Shown here in pieces: positions 43,847-53,591 of a stretch of DNA of 55,501 nucleotides. Numbering within the stretch: the first letter of the stretch is position 1; the number at the start of each line of letters is the position of its first letter. A program made the position numbers and the translations under genes. The notes below the pieces were generated by a model. The model did no database searches and was not told the DNA's origin. It saw nothing but the letters and a program-made list of their open reading frames with translations. The DNA comes from M55B177 sp034722275 (GTDB lineage: Bacteria; Chloroflexota; Dehalococcoidia; GIF9; AB-539-J10). The stretch covers positions 1 to 55,501 of the forward strand of contig JAYENW010000031.1 of NCBI GenBank assembly GCA_034722275.1. Direction: 5' to 3'.

Positions 43847-44740
43847 TTAATCTCCGTCCGTTTTTTCTTCTGTTACTTTCGAAATCTTTTCAAATTCCTC
43901 TCTTAGCTTGCCGTATGCTGTATTTAATTCATCAGCTTTCTGGTCAGCGTTTCTCAGGTGTGTGCTATAAAATACCCGCCATAACTCATCAATATCACCA
44001 AATCTTCTGGAAATCACATTGAGGTCTTTTCTTACGCCTTCCGCTTCTTCAGAAAGTTTCCTGGCATGAACACCAGCTTTTATGAGTTCAATTCGAGAAG
44101 AAAGTGTTAATGGCGATACAACCTGCACTCCTCTTTTGGCGTAGTCTTGCAGCAATTTGGGCTCTTCAGTAGCCAGGAAGTAGTAAACAGCCTCTGATGG
44201 GATATAGGCGAAGGCAAATTCTGCTGAACCCTCTTCAGGACAAACATAATCTTCGGCTATTTTATCAAGATGTCGGTGGATATCTCTGCGGAGGTCATTT
44301 CTCGATTTTTCCTTTTCTTCAGGGCTCTCACTCTGCACCACTTTTTGATAATTATCCAGTGGAAACTTAGAATCTATACAGATAAGACCCACAGTGGAGC
44401 GAATATGGGCATCAGGAATTCTTCCATCGAGAATCGTCTTTCTAATGCCAAACATATTGGGTGGAAGTTGGTCTGAAAGGATTGTCTCCAGGCTCAATTC
44501 ACCAAGCGCAGCACGCTCTATCGGCACTCGAAGCATCTGCTCAATAGACCGATGACTATCCCTGATATCCTGCGCATGAGTGGCCACTCTACCTATTTTC
44601 TCCTCCAGTCCCAGCTTTATCCATGTACTTGATACAGCATCTTCGATGTCTCCCTGTTTAACTCCTCTCCATTTAAGAACGAAGAGAATCAAAATCACCA
44701 GGAGTATTACAACGATTACAAGCAAAATCTGCGTTGTCAT
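43847..44740 (-). CDS. rmuC: RmuC-family protein
   Basis: RmuC proteins are membrane-anchored nuclease-fold proteins linked to inversion or recombination of repeats. The 297-aa protein starts with a membrane helix (ILLVIVVILLVILILFVLKW), then coiled coil, then the core with CIDSKFPLDNYQ, FAFAYIPSEAVYYFL and VQVVSPLTLSSRI, which are the RmuC signatures. It is shorter than E. coli RmuC (475 aa), mostly in the coiled-coil part. Confidence 0.88.
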   Translation of the reverse strand: MTTQILLVIVVILLVILILFVLKWRGVKQGDIEDAVSSTWIKLGLEEKIGRVATHAQDIRDSHRSIEQMLRVPIERAALGELSLETILSDQLPPNMFGIRKTILDGRIPDAHIRSTVGLICIDSKFPLDNYQKVVQSESPEEKEKSRNDLRRDIHRHLDKIAEDYVCPEEGSAEFAFAYIPSEAVYYFLATEEPKLLQDYAKRGVQVVSPLTLSSRIELIKAGVHARKLSEEAEGVRKDLNVISRRFGDIDELWRVFYSTHLRNADQKADELNTAYGKLREEFEKISKVTEEKTDGD

Positions 44741-44761
44741 GGTCTATTCCTTCAAGCTCCT

Positions 44762-45763
44762 TCACTCTGCGATCTTTATCACCGCGTTACCTTTCACTTC
44801 TCCGTGTTTAGCACTAATCAACACCTCTGCTAATTCATTGAAATCGAAGGCCTCCAGCTCTGTTTTTATATTTATCTCATCTGCAATCTTCAAGAATTCT
44901 ATTCCATCTTCTCTAGCTATATTAGCCAAGCTTATAATGGTGCGCTCCATCCAGATATGATTGTAATCCTTAACCTCTATCGGCGTGCTCGTCACTGGCG
45001 ACAGAACCAACCTAGCACCTGAATCCAACTGTGAAAGAGCAAATTCGACCAAGTTGCCTGCTGGAGGAAATATGATGCCCGCATCCAGTTTACATTGTAA
45101 TTTGTCTTCATAACCTCCCACCCAATTCGCTCCTAACTCCCTGGCAGCATTTCTATTCTTCTCGCTTCTAGTTATCACAAAAGTCTCTACTCCCAAGAAT
45201 TTGGCAATTTGAAGAACATAAGAAGCAGTCGGACCAAATCCATAAAGCCCCAACCTTTGCCCTTCTTGGGTTTGTGTCAACCGAAATGCTCTGTATCCAG
45301 CTATGCCGGGGCACATAAGCGGAGCTAATTCAACAAAGGACAACCGTTCACTTAAATGGAGGGCAAAATTAGCTGGAACAATGGTGTATTCGGCATACCC
45401 ACCATCGGTGTTCCACCCAGTAAATTTAGCCTTGGGACATAAATTTTCTCTGCCTGATAAGCAAAACTTGCACTTCCCGCAGGCGCTATTCAGCCAAGCA
45501 ATGCCAGCTCTATCGCCAAGCTCAAAATTTCTAACCTCTTTCCCTACTTCATCAACGATACCTACTATCTCATGCCCTAGAATCAAAGGGAATTTCCTTA
45601 AAGGCAAATCTCCTTCAGCGATGTGAATGTCAGTTCTACAAACGCCACAGGCAAAAACCTTTATTCTTATCTCGTTATCTTCTACATGAGGAGCAGGAAT
45701 TTTTGCCAATCTTAACGGTTTGTCCTCTATCTTCGCCTGTTTTTCCAAAATCCATGCTTCCAT
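44762..45763 (-). CDS. zinc-dependent alcohol dehydrogenase family protein
   Basis: The 333-aa MDR-family enzyme has catalytic-zinc motif CGVCRTDIHIAEGD and GHEIVGIVDEVG, the structural-zinc lobe CGKCKFCLSGRENLC, and a nucleotide-binding GLYGFGPTASYVLQIAKFLG. The pattern is close to AdhP-like NAD(P) alcohol dehydrogenases. The frame begins at 45796 inside nnr; ATG 45763, giving MEAWILEK, fits the family. The substrate alcohol or aldehyde is not known. It lies 10 bases after nnr on the same strand. Confidence 0.88.
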   Translation of the reverse strand: MEAWILEKQAKIEDKPLRLAKIPAPHVEDNEIRIKVFACGVCRTDIHIAEGDLPLRKFPLILGHEIVGIVDEVGKEVRNFELGDRAGIAWLNSACGKCKFCLSGRENLCPKAKFTGWNTDGGYAEYTIVPANFALHLSERLSFVELAPLMCPGIAGYRAFRLTQTQEGQRLGLYGFGPTASYVLQIAKFLGVETFVITRSEKNRNAARELGANWVGGYEDKLQCKLDAGIIFPPAGNLVEFALSQLDSGARLVLSPVTSTPIEVKDYNHIWMERTIISLANIAREDGIEFLKIADEINIKTELEAFDFNELAEVLISAKHGEVKGNAVIKIAE

Positions 45764-45773
45764 TTCTAATTCC

Positions 45774-47348
45774 CTACACAACAAAGATGCTCCCATAGAA
45801 GTTTTCGGAGATCTCTGGGAAGTTCTCCCGATAATGCTTCATCGCCATAGGAAGATAGTCCAGTACATCTTGTGCCGTTATTCCATCCTCACCTTTATCC
45901 GCAGCAGCCAGGTCTCCAGAAAATCCATGGATGAATACTCCCATTCTCACTGCATCTTCAAGGGAGAATCCCAGACCAAACATAGCAGCAATTGTTCCTG
46001 TTAGCACATCACCACACCCAGCAGTTGCCATGCCAGGATTCCCACTCATGTTGATGAAGACAGTGCCATCGGGATAACCTATAAGAGAATGAGCTCCTTT
46101 TAAGACTATTATGGCATTGAGCTCCCTCGCTGTGCATTGCAAAACATCTATCTTGTTTTTATTTATCTCACTTATCTCCATTTTTGTGATCCTTGACATC
46201 TCACCCAGATGAGGTGTAAGAACAGTTTCCGCCTTTCTCCCTTTAAGTATTTCCACATCGTTAGAAATAGCCGTAATTCCATCGCCGTCTATAAGTAAAG
46301 GTTTGTTTATTTCAGACGTCAATTCCCTTACTAACTGTTGAGTATTTCCATTCAAAGAAAGACCTGGACCTATAACTACCATGTCTACTATCTCAGAAAG
46401 TCTCAGTAGCTCATCTTTATTCCCTAATGCTATACTCCTTGAGCTTGTCTCTTTTTGGGGAACAAAGACGATCTCGCTTCCTTTATTTGCTAAGAACGAA
46501 GAGATAGATGCAGGTGCAGCCAGGCGGGAATATCCTCCGCCCGCTTTAAGAAAGGATAAAGCAGAAAAGTACGGCGCTCCAAGATAACTTGAAGCGCCGG
46601 CGATGAAGAGAACCTCACCAAAATCTCCTTTATGGGCATCTTTATTTCTTTTGGGAAGTTCTAAGGGATTACTGATTCTTACTTTTATGGAATGAGCATC
46701 ATAAAGCGAAGGTGGGAATGATATATGTGAGACATACAACTTTCCACAATGGTCATATCCAAGATAGAGCATATTCCCTATCTTGGGAAGTCCAAATGTC
46801 ACGGTATAATCTGCTTTGACTGCTATGCCCATTACCTCGCCGGTATCACCATTTATTCCCGAAGGAATGTCAACGCTGAACACCATTTTCTTGCTTTCGT
46901 TTATCAATTCAATTACATCTTTATATATCCCGCCAACTTCTCTGGTAAGACCGGTGCCAAATACAGCGTCTACGATGGCATCACAATGAAGAACATCAGA
47001 GTTTATAAAGTCACTTGAGCTAACATGGGATATTTCTAGTGGGATTTTTGATACTATCTCAAAGTTCTTTTTCGCCGCTCCTTGAAACTTGGCTTCGTCA
47101 TCCAGAAGAAAAACTTTTACTTCCCCACCACTTGAATAGATTTTCCTGGCAACCACAAGCCCGTCTCCACCATTATTACCACCCCCACAGAAAACAACGA
47201 AACTCTTGTTCTTTATTCCAAACTTCTCCAATATAACAAAATACACCGCCTGCCCGGCGTTCTCCATCAAAAGCTCCTGTGAAATTCCAAATTTCTCCAT
47301 GGCATCCCTGTCCAGATTTTTCATCTGAGTTACTGTGCTCACTTTCAT
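45774..47348 (-). CDS. nnr: bifunctional NAD(P)H-hydrate epimerase/dehydratase
   Basis: Nnr repairs NADHX/NADPHX, hydrated forms of the nucleotides. The 524-aa protein fuses NnrE (residues about 1-215: MENAGQAVYFVI, CGGGNNGGDGLVVAR, VFSVDIPSGINGDTG) and NnrD (about 225-524: GDFGEVLFIAGASSYLGAP, LTPHLGEMSR, NMSGNPGMATAGCGDVLTG). The second ATG (47348) sits six bases after GGAGG and replaces the TTG at 47354. Confidence 0.95.
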   Translation of the reverse strand: MKVSTVTQMKNLDRDAMEKFGISQELLMENAGQAVYFVILEKFGIKNKSFVVFCGGGNNGGDGLVVARKIYSSGGEVKVFLLDDEAKFQGAAKKNFEIVSKIPLEISHVSSSDFINSDVLHCDAIVDAVFGTGLTREVGGIYKDVIELINESKKMVFSVDIPSGINGDTGEVMGIAVKADYTVTFGLPKIGNMLYLGYDHCGKLYVSHISFPPSLYDAHSIKVRISNPLELPKRNKDAHKGDFGEVLFIAGASSYLGAPYFSALSFLKAGGGYSRLAAPASISSFLANKGSEIVFVPQKETSSRSIALGNKDELLRLSEIVDMVVIGPGLSLNGNTQQLVRELTSEINKPLLIDGDGITAISNDVEILKGRKAETVLTPHLGEMSRITKMEISEINKNKIDVLQCTARELNAIIVLKGAHSLIGYPDGTVFINMSGNPGMATAGCGDVLTGTIAAMFGLGFSLEDAVRMGVFIHGFSGDLAAADKGEDGITAQDVLDYLPMAMKHYRENFPEISENFYGSIFVV

Positions 47349-47523
47349 TTTCAACCTCCCTAGAAAGACCTACTCTTTGAGCATATCCTACCTATTCATA
47401 CAGCAATTGGCAACCCTTATGTAGCAATGAAAGCAATCGCTGAGTGGTATGAAAAAAGCTATAATAACATCTAGAATAGTCTATCTAAAGACAAAACTAC
47501 TCAAAGTTAGAACGAAAAAATAA

Positions 47524-48801
47524 ATGAAGGTAGCCTTATACACTTTAGGATGCAAGCTTAATCAGGCAGAGACAGAATCGCTGGCAAGCCAGTTCAGCGA
47601 GGCCGGGTATCAACTTGTAGCCTCCAAGGAAATAGCAGATATTTACATTGTCAATACTTGTACAGTCACCCATGTTGCCGATCGTAAATCGCGTCACTGG
47701 CTCAGATTGGCCAGGCGCAGAAATCCCAAAGCTTTCATCATCGCTACTGGCTGTTATGCCCAAAGAGCTCCTCAAGAATTAATTCCCCTCAGCAACCTCG
47801 TCTTGAACAACAAAGATAAAGAGCGTTTGCTTGAAACAATTAATAACTTACCACTGCGAACATCTCCATCTTCCACCGCAAGGAACTATCCCACTTCCGC
47901 TGGCAGTGGCACCGCTCGAGTTCGCAGTTTAATAAAGATTCAGGATGGTTGCCATACAGCTTGTACTTATTGCATCGTGCCCAGGGTAAGATCCCTTGAG
48001 TATTCCCTGCCTGCCTCTCAAATTATAGAGGAAATCAAAGCAAAGGAGACTCTCGGCTACAAGGAGGTTATTTTAACCGGCACCAAGGTGGGGTGTTATA
48101 GCAATGCAAACATGACTCTACCAGATTTAATACAGCTCATTCTTAACAGCACGGGAATCGAGAGACTGCGCCTTTCCTCTTTACAGCCACAAGAAGTTTC
48201 GCCCAAATTACTTACACTGTGGCAAAATAAAAGGCTCTGCCGCCATCTTCATCTGGCTCTGCAAAGTGGCAGTGACGCTATATTACAAAAGATGAAACGA
48301 AGCTATTCTTTGGATGATTATGTAAAAGCCATATATTTGATCAAAGAGGCTATTCCCGGGGCAGCCATCACCACCGACATTATGGTAGGCTTTCCAGGGG
48401 AAAGCGAGGAGGATTTCCAACAAAGCTACCGCTTCTGTCAGCAAGCCACTTTTGCCAATATCCATGTCTTCCCTTTCTCACCACGCCCGGGAACCGAGGC
48501 AGCCAGAATGCCTGACCAGATAAAGGAGCAGGTAAAAAAAGAACGCTCTCAGAGAATGCTCGAGCTAGCGCGACAATGCCGGGAGAAATTTTATGAACAA
48601 GCTGTAGGTGATAAACTACCTGTCCTCTGGGAAAAAGAGATAGCACAAGGAAATGGCATATATTCCGGGCTAACCGACAATTACATTAGAGTCTTTGCTC
48701 AAAGCTACAAGCCTTTAACCAACAAAATATTACCAGTTAAGTTAGAAGGATTTGATAACCACGGAATCTGGGGCAAGTTAGTCAGTGAAAATTCAAGTTA
48801 A
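47524..48801 (+). CDS. mtaB: tRNA (ms2t6A37) methylthiotransferase MtaB
   Basis: MtaB is a radical-SAM enzyme that adds a methylthio group to t6A37 of tRNAs. The 425-aa protein has the N-terminal MTTase domain (TLGCKLNQAETE, VNTCTV, ATGCYAQ), the radical-SAM CHTACTYC motif (three Cys) and VPRVRS, and a C-terminal TRAM-like region (about 365-425). ADRKSR and the absence of RimO-like residues favour MtaB over MiaB/RimO. No clear Shine-Dalgarno precedes the ATG; its 3' end overlaps yggU. Confidence 0.92.
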   Translation: MKVALYTLGCKLNQAETESLASQFSEAGYQLVASKEIADIYIVNTCTVTHVADRKSRHWLRLARRRNPKAFIIATGCYAQRAPQELIPLSNLVLNNKDKERLLETINNLPLRTSPSSTARNYPTSAGSGTARVRSLIKIQDGCHTACTYCIVPRVRSLEYSLPASQIIEEIKAKETLGYKEVILTGTKVGCYSNANMTLPDLIQLILNSTGIERLRLSSLQPQEVSPKLLTLWQNKRLCRHLHLALQSGSDAILQKMKRSYSLDDYVKAIYLIKEAIPGAAITTDIMVGFPGESEEDFQQSYRFCQQATFANIHVFPFSPRPGTEAARMPDQIKEQVKKERSQRMLELARQCREKFYEQAVGDKLPVLWEKEIAQGNGIYSGLTDNYIRVFAQSYKPLTNKILPVKLEGFDNHGIWGKLVSENSS

Positions 48802-49006
48802 GGTAAAACCCAATTCAAAAACTGAAGAGGTTAGCCGAGAAGGGGATAACTTTATAGTAAAGGTCAAAGAGCCACCTAAGGAAGGTAGAGCTAACCAGGC
48901 GGTCATTAAATTGCTGGCACATCATTTTGGCATTTCTCAAAGTCAGGTCAGAATTACAAGCGGCTTTAAGAGCAAGAATAAGGTTATTGAGATTGCCGAT
49001 TACTAA
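48785..49006 (+). CDS. yggU: DUF167/YggU family protein
   Basis: The 73-aa protein shows the complete DUF167 pattern: KVKPNSKTEEV, VKVKEPPKEGRANQAVIKLLAHHFG and ITSGFKSKNKVIEI. Function unknown. It starts at GTG inside the end of mtaB (17-base overlap). Confidence 0.9.
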   Translation: MKIQVKVKPNSKTEEVSREGDNFIVKVKEPPKEGRANQAVIKLLAHHFGISQSQVRITSGFKSKNKVIEIADY

Positions 49007-49088
49007 AAGATGAAGATAAACGAGAAGGCAAAATCGCCTGACAAAAATCGTAACTAACATAAGAATTCTACAAAAAGGGGAGTGGAAA

Positions 49089-50459
49089 ATGATTGAAAAA
49101 GATACACTATACAACTCGCTGGCTGTAATAGTTGGGAAGGATTTCGTGTCAAACCACCAGGAGGAACTTTATATTTATTCCCGAGACCCTGGAGCACAAC
49201 GGCCCCGTAAGGTAGATTACGTGGTTATGCCAAAAACAGCAGAAGAAGTACAACAAATAGTGCTGTTAGCTAATGAAGAAAAGGTTCCCATTATTCCCAT
49301 GGGCGGGGGATTTACTTTATCTGCCTTAACTGTGCCCGTTAGAGGTGGAATTGTATTGGATATGAAAAGAATGGACAGGATTATCGAAATAAATGAAAAG
49401 AGTAAATATGCGATAGTGGAAGCAGGTGTCTCACAGGGTATGCTGAAATCTTATCTCGAAAGAAACCACCCCCGTCTTCAACATTCCATGCCAGAAGCGC
49501 CTCCTACAGTCACTATTGTTGGAAATGCTTTAATCTTCGGACATGGGCACCTCACACTCATGCACGGAGTTAATTCAAGCATGATAAACGGGATGGAAGT
49601 AGTACTGCCTACCGGTGAGATATGTAAAATCGGCTCTTGCTCTATTTCTCCATATTGGTTTAGCAGAGGGCCACTTCCAGATTTGGCAGGTCTGTTTATT
49701 GGGTGGTTTGGCACCACCGGCATTGTTACCAGAATTTCCCTGCAACTTTTCCCAAAACCAAAACTAAGGGATGTATTGGTATTTCAGACAGATGACCCAG
49801 ATTCACTTCCAGACGTTGTATTCGAAGTTTTTCAAACTGAAATGGCAGAAAATTTCTTTATTATCGCACAAGATAAACCTGATTGGATGTGCGGGCACAT
49901 TTATATAGTTATCCTTGTAACCGGAAATAGCGAATCAGAATTTGATTTTAAAAAGAAGAAACTCGCGGGCATGTTTGATGAAAGGGTTAAATTTCTGGAA
50001 GAAACGCCCTCTACCTTCAAAAGAAGATTCCTAGATGTGCCCCCATTTGCTGCCACAGCAGCAGATTTTGCCAAAGGGGGAGGCTTTGAATATGTCGGAG
50101 CTATACTACCTATAGAAAAGATTCCCGAAGCATGGAGGAGAGGATGGGAAATCGCCCGCAGATATAGCGTGGTTTTCTCCCTTGGGCATCAAGCTCTCGA
50201 CTGTGGTCATAGCATTATGTTCGGCCTCAATTATTCTTTTAACCGTGCCGATGAGGAAGACGCTGAAAGGGTAAGGAACGCCATAGATGAATCAGACAAG
50301 ATGATTTTGGAATTGGGAGGCGTTCTATGGAAAGCCGAATTGCCAGGACAAAAACTGATGATGAAGAAAATAGAGCCCAACACACGAGAACTAATGAACA
50401 GAGTCAGAAAAATGCTAGACCCAAATGGGATTATGAACCCGGGGAATTGGAGCGATTAA
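49089..50459 (+). CDS. FAD-linked (PCMH-type) oxidase subunit, GlcD-like
   Basis: The 456-aa protein has a PCMH-type FAD domain (DYVVMPKTAEEVQQIVLLANE, VPIIPMGGGFTLSALT, GIVLDMKRMDRI, TIVGNALIFGHGHL, GWFGTTGIVTRISLQLFPKP) and a C-terminal FAD-oxidase domain ending MLDPNGIMNPGNW. Members oxidise 2-hydroxy acids or related substrates. It is directly followed by an Fe-S subunit, as in GlcD-GlcF or D-lactate dehydrogenases. The substrate is not known. AAGGGGAG precedes the ATG. Confidence 0.85.
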   Translation: MIEKDTLYNSLAVIVGKDFVSNHQEELYIYSRDPGAQRPRKVDYVVMPKTAEEVQQIVLLANEEKVPIIPMGGGFTLSALTVPVRGGIVLDMKRMDRIIEINEKSKYAIVEAGVSQGMLKSYLERNHPRLQHSMPEAPPTVTIVGNALIFGHGHLTLMHGVNSSMINGMEVVLPTGEICKIGSCSISPYWFSRGPLPDLAGLFIGWFGTTGIVTRISLQLFPKPKLRDVLVFQTDDPDSLPDVVFEVFQTEMAENFFIIAQDKPDWMCGHIYIVILVTGNSESEFDFKKKKLAGMFDERVKFLEETPSTFKRRFLDVPPFAATAADFAKGGGFEYVGAILPIEKIPEAWRRGWEIARRYSVVFSLGHQALDCGHSIMFGLNYSFNRADEEDAERVRNAIDESDKMILELGGVLWKAELPGQKLMMKKIEPNTRELMNRVRKMLDPNGIMNPGNWSD

Positions 50460-51626
50460 ATGGCTTTTGAAGACTATCAAAATATCATTCACAGATGCTT
50501 CAGATGTGGCTACTGCAGATTCACAAGTGATTGCTCTTATTTAGGCTTCAATTGTCCAGTATATGATAAATATCACTTCGAAAGCTATTCACCTGGTGGG
50601 ATGATGTGGCTGATATACGCTTCTTTAGTGAAAAAGGAGATCAAGTGGACTGAGCATATGTCTAAAATTTTATACTCTTGCACAATGTGCAGAAATTGCA
50701 GTGAGCAATGCAGATTTAAATTTAGTCAGGATATTATCAGCATTCTCAAGGCAGCAAGAGAAGAGACAATAGATGCCCAAGCGGCACCACCAATGGTCGG
50801 TCGCTTTCTAACAAACGTTTATATGTACAGCAATCCCTACAGAGAGATGAGGGGAAAGAGAGGCGATTGGGCTGAAGATATAAAGATACCACGGTACCAA
50901 AAAGGCGATGAATACTTATATTATGTTGGATGCGTAGGGTCATATGATACAACCAGCAAAAAGGCTGCCAGAGCGTTGGGCAAGGTGTTATTGAAATCCG
51001 GCCTTTCCTTTGGAATTTTAGGAGAAAAGGAAAATTGCGATGGAAATGAAGTGGATATGCTTGGTGAAAAGAGTCTATTCGAATTTCTGAGAGAGAATAA
51101 CATTCAGATGTTCAAAGAACTGGGAGTGAAAAAGATCGTTACCCTTTCACCACATTCATATAATGCCATGAAAAATAACTACTCAGATGAATTTGAAGTG
51201 TTTCATTATACGCAGCTTCTCTGGAATCTAATCGAGTGTGGAAAATTGAATGTCTTTGAAAATTCTAAGGCAAAAGTTACCTATCATGACCCTTGTTTTC
51301 TGGGCAGATACAATAATGAATACGATTCCCCAAGGCAAATTTTAAGAGCTATTCCTGGAATCGAACTGATAGAAATGGAGAGGAATAGGGAAAACGCCTT
51401 CTGCTGTGGCGGTGGTGGAGGTAACTTTTACACTGATATACTGGGCAGTGGCAAAGATAGCTCCAGTAGGGTCAGAGTAAGAGAAGCTTATGATACCGGC
51501 GCGACTGTTTTAGCGGTGGCGTGCCCTATTTGCATGATGATGCTTGAGGACGCAGTAAAGGCAGAAGGCCTGGAAGAGAAGTTAGCTATAAAAGATATCT
51601 CTGAAATCGTGGAGGAGGCCCTGTAG
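50460..51626 (+). CDS. Fe-S oxidoreductase with CCG domains, GlcF/HdrD-like
   Basis: The 388-aa protein starts right after the oxidase stop. It has two cysteine groups for [4Fe-4S]: CFRCGYCRFTSDC...NCPVY (residues 13-34) and CTMCRNCSEQC (77-87). Spacing in the first is wider than the usual C-x2-C-x2-C-x3-CP, and the last Cys of the second is followed by Arg, not Pro. Two CCG-type regions follow (YYVGCVGSYD ... NCDGNE, and YHDPCFLGRY ... CCGGGGG). The first lacks the CCG pair. It is expected to pass electrons from the flavoprotein to the quinone or ferredoxin pool. Confidence 0.82.
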   Translation: MAFEDYQNIIHRCFRCGYCRFTSDCSYLGFNCPVYDKYHFESYSPGGMMWLIYASLVKKEIKWTEHMSKILYSCTMCRNCSEQCRFKFSQDIISILKAAREETIDAQAAPPMVGRFLTNVYMYSNPYREMRGKRGDWAEDIKIPRYQKGDEYLYYVGCVGSYDTTSKKAARALGKVLLKSGLSFGILGEKENCDGNEVDMLGEKSLFEFLRENNIQMFKELGVKKIVTLSPHSYNAMKNNYSDEFEVFHYTQLLWNLIECGKLNVFENSKAKVTYHDPCFLGRYNNEYDSPRQILRAIPGIELIEMERNRENAFCCGGGGGNFYTDILGSGKDSSSRVRVREAYDTGATVLAVACPICMMMLEDAVKAEGLEEKLAIKDISEIVEEAL

Positions 51627-51650
51627 ATAGAGCATACGACTCTAAGCACC

Positions 51651-52592
51651 TTATAGAGAATGGCTCTTTTGCATCCCGAAATTTGCTCTGAGAAAGTTGA
51701 TAATTTTCCTGCTAATAAAAGGATACCATAGCCAGATAGTGCCATGAGTACCGGGGAACCATGTGATAGCAGGTTCGCCACATGCCTCCCAAAAATCAAG
51801 AGTGGCTCGCCTTGGAACAATCCCATCCCAAAGTGCATTGATCATCAATACGGGACGCTTTCGCAGAGATGAGGCAAAAGTCATGGGATCAGTTAGAAAA
51901 CATTTTTTAGCAGGGGTAATATTCTCGAAGCCCTTCTCAGCTACCTCAGCTAGGTACTGTGGATAGCAACTGTGGATGCGATGACACTCCGCCTCAGTGC
52001 AGCTTGCCCCCATTCTTATAGCAGACATTTTACTTCGCCAGGTAATTTCTTCAGAATTCCCACCAGCAACCAGAAACACACCTGCCTTGATGCGCCTATC
52101 AATTCCCATGGTTATCGCTGAGATAAACCCGCCAAAGCTTATTCCAACTACAGCTATCTTTTCCTTGTTTATCTCCCCTCTGCCATTTGCCCAATCGACT
52201 ATCTGACGCATATCAATCACCGAGACTTGATACTCTTCGAACCACTCTTCGGAGGTAAGAGCAGGAAGCCGCTTTTTTATAGCTTGAGGAACACGGCTTG
52301 AATGAAACACGGAATACAAGATGAAGCAGGCTATCCCCTGCTTGGCTAGGGCCCGGGCGAGGAGTTCACAGGGAATTACACTCCGGTCCCCTATTCCATG
52401 AAGTAAAATGACCAGTGGGAAGCGAGCTTCCTTCGCTGGTCGGAGATACTTACCCCGGACAGTATTGGTCTCCTTATAGCGAGTAGGGTGAGCAGCGGGA
52501 AAATCAACCGCATAGTGAAGCCATTTTTGTGTTGTTTCCTTCAAATGCATATTAAAATTGGGCTCAACATTTGGATAACTATAGGGGTTCAT
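51651..52592 (-). CDS. alpha/beta hydrolase (dienelactone hydrolase-like or acyl esterase)
   Basis: The 313-aa protein has the catalytic nucleophile in GISFGGF (Ser about 167), an oxyanion-hole HG in LHGIGDRS, and a C-terminal histidine in FPGTHGTIW. No signal peptide is seen. The acid residue is probably in LWDGIVP. Substrate unknown. It follows the MBL gene on the same strand (gap 15 bases). Confidence 0.78.
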   Translation of the reverse strand: MNPYSYPNVEPNFNMHLKETTQKWLHYAVDFPAAHPTRYKETNTVRGKYLRPAKEARFPLVILLHGIGDRSVIPCELLARALAKQGIACFILYSVFHSSRVPQAIKKRLPALTSEEWFEEYQVSVIDMRQIVDWANGRGEINKEKIAVVGISFGGFISAITMGIDRRIKAGVFLVAGGNSEEITWRSKMSAIRMGASCTEAECHRIHSCYPQYLAEVAEKGFENITPAKKCFLTDPMTFASSLRKRPVLMINALWDGIVPRRATLDFWEACGEPAITWFPGTHGTIWLWYPFISRKIINFLRANFGMQKSHSL

Positions 52593-52607
52593 CTTCCTAA
52601 AATCAGC

Positions 52608-53555
52608 TTAAAGTCGTCCTTTGTCCGGTCTAACTTTGTCACCCCATTCAGAGATGACATCAATCTCACCACGAGCATAAGCCTCGTGCCAACCTTTAGG
52701 CACCGGTAGCTTTTTGTACCACAGAGCTCTCTCAGCTTCAAGCAAGTTGCGGGGGCGCTTCATAAAATCAGCAGCACAGACAACTTTATGATCAGCAAGA
52801 GAAGAGAGACGATCCAACCATCTCTCCCCTTCTTTAGAACGCAGCAGGTGGTGGTCAAGAATGAGAACATCAACCTTCTCTGCCAACTGCAAGGTCCTGT
52901 CGAAAGCACTTTCTAGTTGTTTAGAAATCAAACTTGGCAAATAAATGGGTGGTCCAGAAGCAAGTACTATATTCGGATGCCAGGCAAGAATTTCATCAAT
53001 CGCCTCATCATTGAGCATCTGGATATCTGAGGCATGCACAAAAACCTCGCCATCCTCTTCAACACGAGTCATCATGACACTCCCACCCCGGCCATTTTGC
53101 TCACCGTGGGGAACAGGAAAGGAAAAGCTTAGTAAGCCATCGCTCATCCCTTCAGCAACAGGCAGCATCCGACCTAGTTTGCTGGCCAGAGCCCGCGCTC
53201 GATAAGCCTGATTAAGGGAGAGACCTTTTGTCCCTCTGGCCCAGAGCCTAGGATGCACACACAGCTCAGCCACCCGTTCCGCAGAAAGCTGATAAGGATT
53301 GGCATTAACCAAAGGATGATGGTCACCATGATAGTGGCTAATGACGACATCGGTGGCACCCTCCAAAGCCTTCTCAATGAGTCTCCTGGTTCTTTCAGAA
53401 GCTGCAACTTGAACTGGGTGTGGTAATTGACCATGCCGCCTATATCCCAGGGCAACCCCGGGATCAATAATGATTTTGCGCTCTCTTGTCTTGACTACAC
53501 AGCAGAGGCCACGAACGCCCAGTGACTCCGTCCCAAGTATTTCTATCTCCATCAT
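52608..53555 (-). CDS. UPF0282-type metallo-beta-lactamase fold hydrolase
   Basis: The 315-aa protein has the metal motif HYHGDHHP, ESLGVRGLCC and the GVALGYRRHGQLPHP signature that I associate with the UPF0282 family, known mainly in archaea. It has a second site LILDHHLLRS. No RNase J/Z motif is seen. Function not known. It lies 36 bases after a small Cys-rich gene, and both look like archaeal-type genes in a bacterial background. Confidence 0.75.
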   Translation of the reverse strand: MMEIEILGTESLGVRGLCCVVKTRERKIIIDPGVALGYRRHGQLPHPVQVAASERTRRLIEKALEGATDVVISHYHGDHHPLVNANPYQLSAERVAELCVHPRLWARGTKGLSLNQAYRARALASKLGRMLPVAEGMSDGLLSFSFPVPHGEQNGRGGSVMMTRVEEDGEVFVHASDIQMLNDEAIDEILAWHPNIVLASGPPIYLPSLISKQLESAFDRTLQLAEKVDVLILDHHLLRSKEGERWLDRLSSLADHKVVCAADFMKRPRNLLEAERALWYKKLPVPKGWHEAYARGEIDVISEWGDKVRPDKGRL

Positions 53556-53591
53556 TAGCTCTCCAGGTCAGCTATAAAGTAATCCCGAGGC

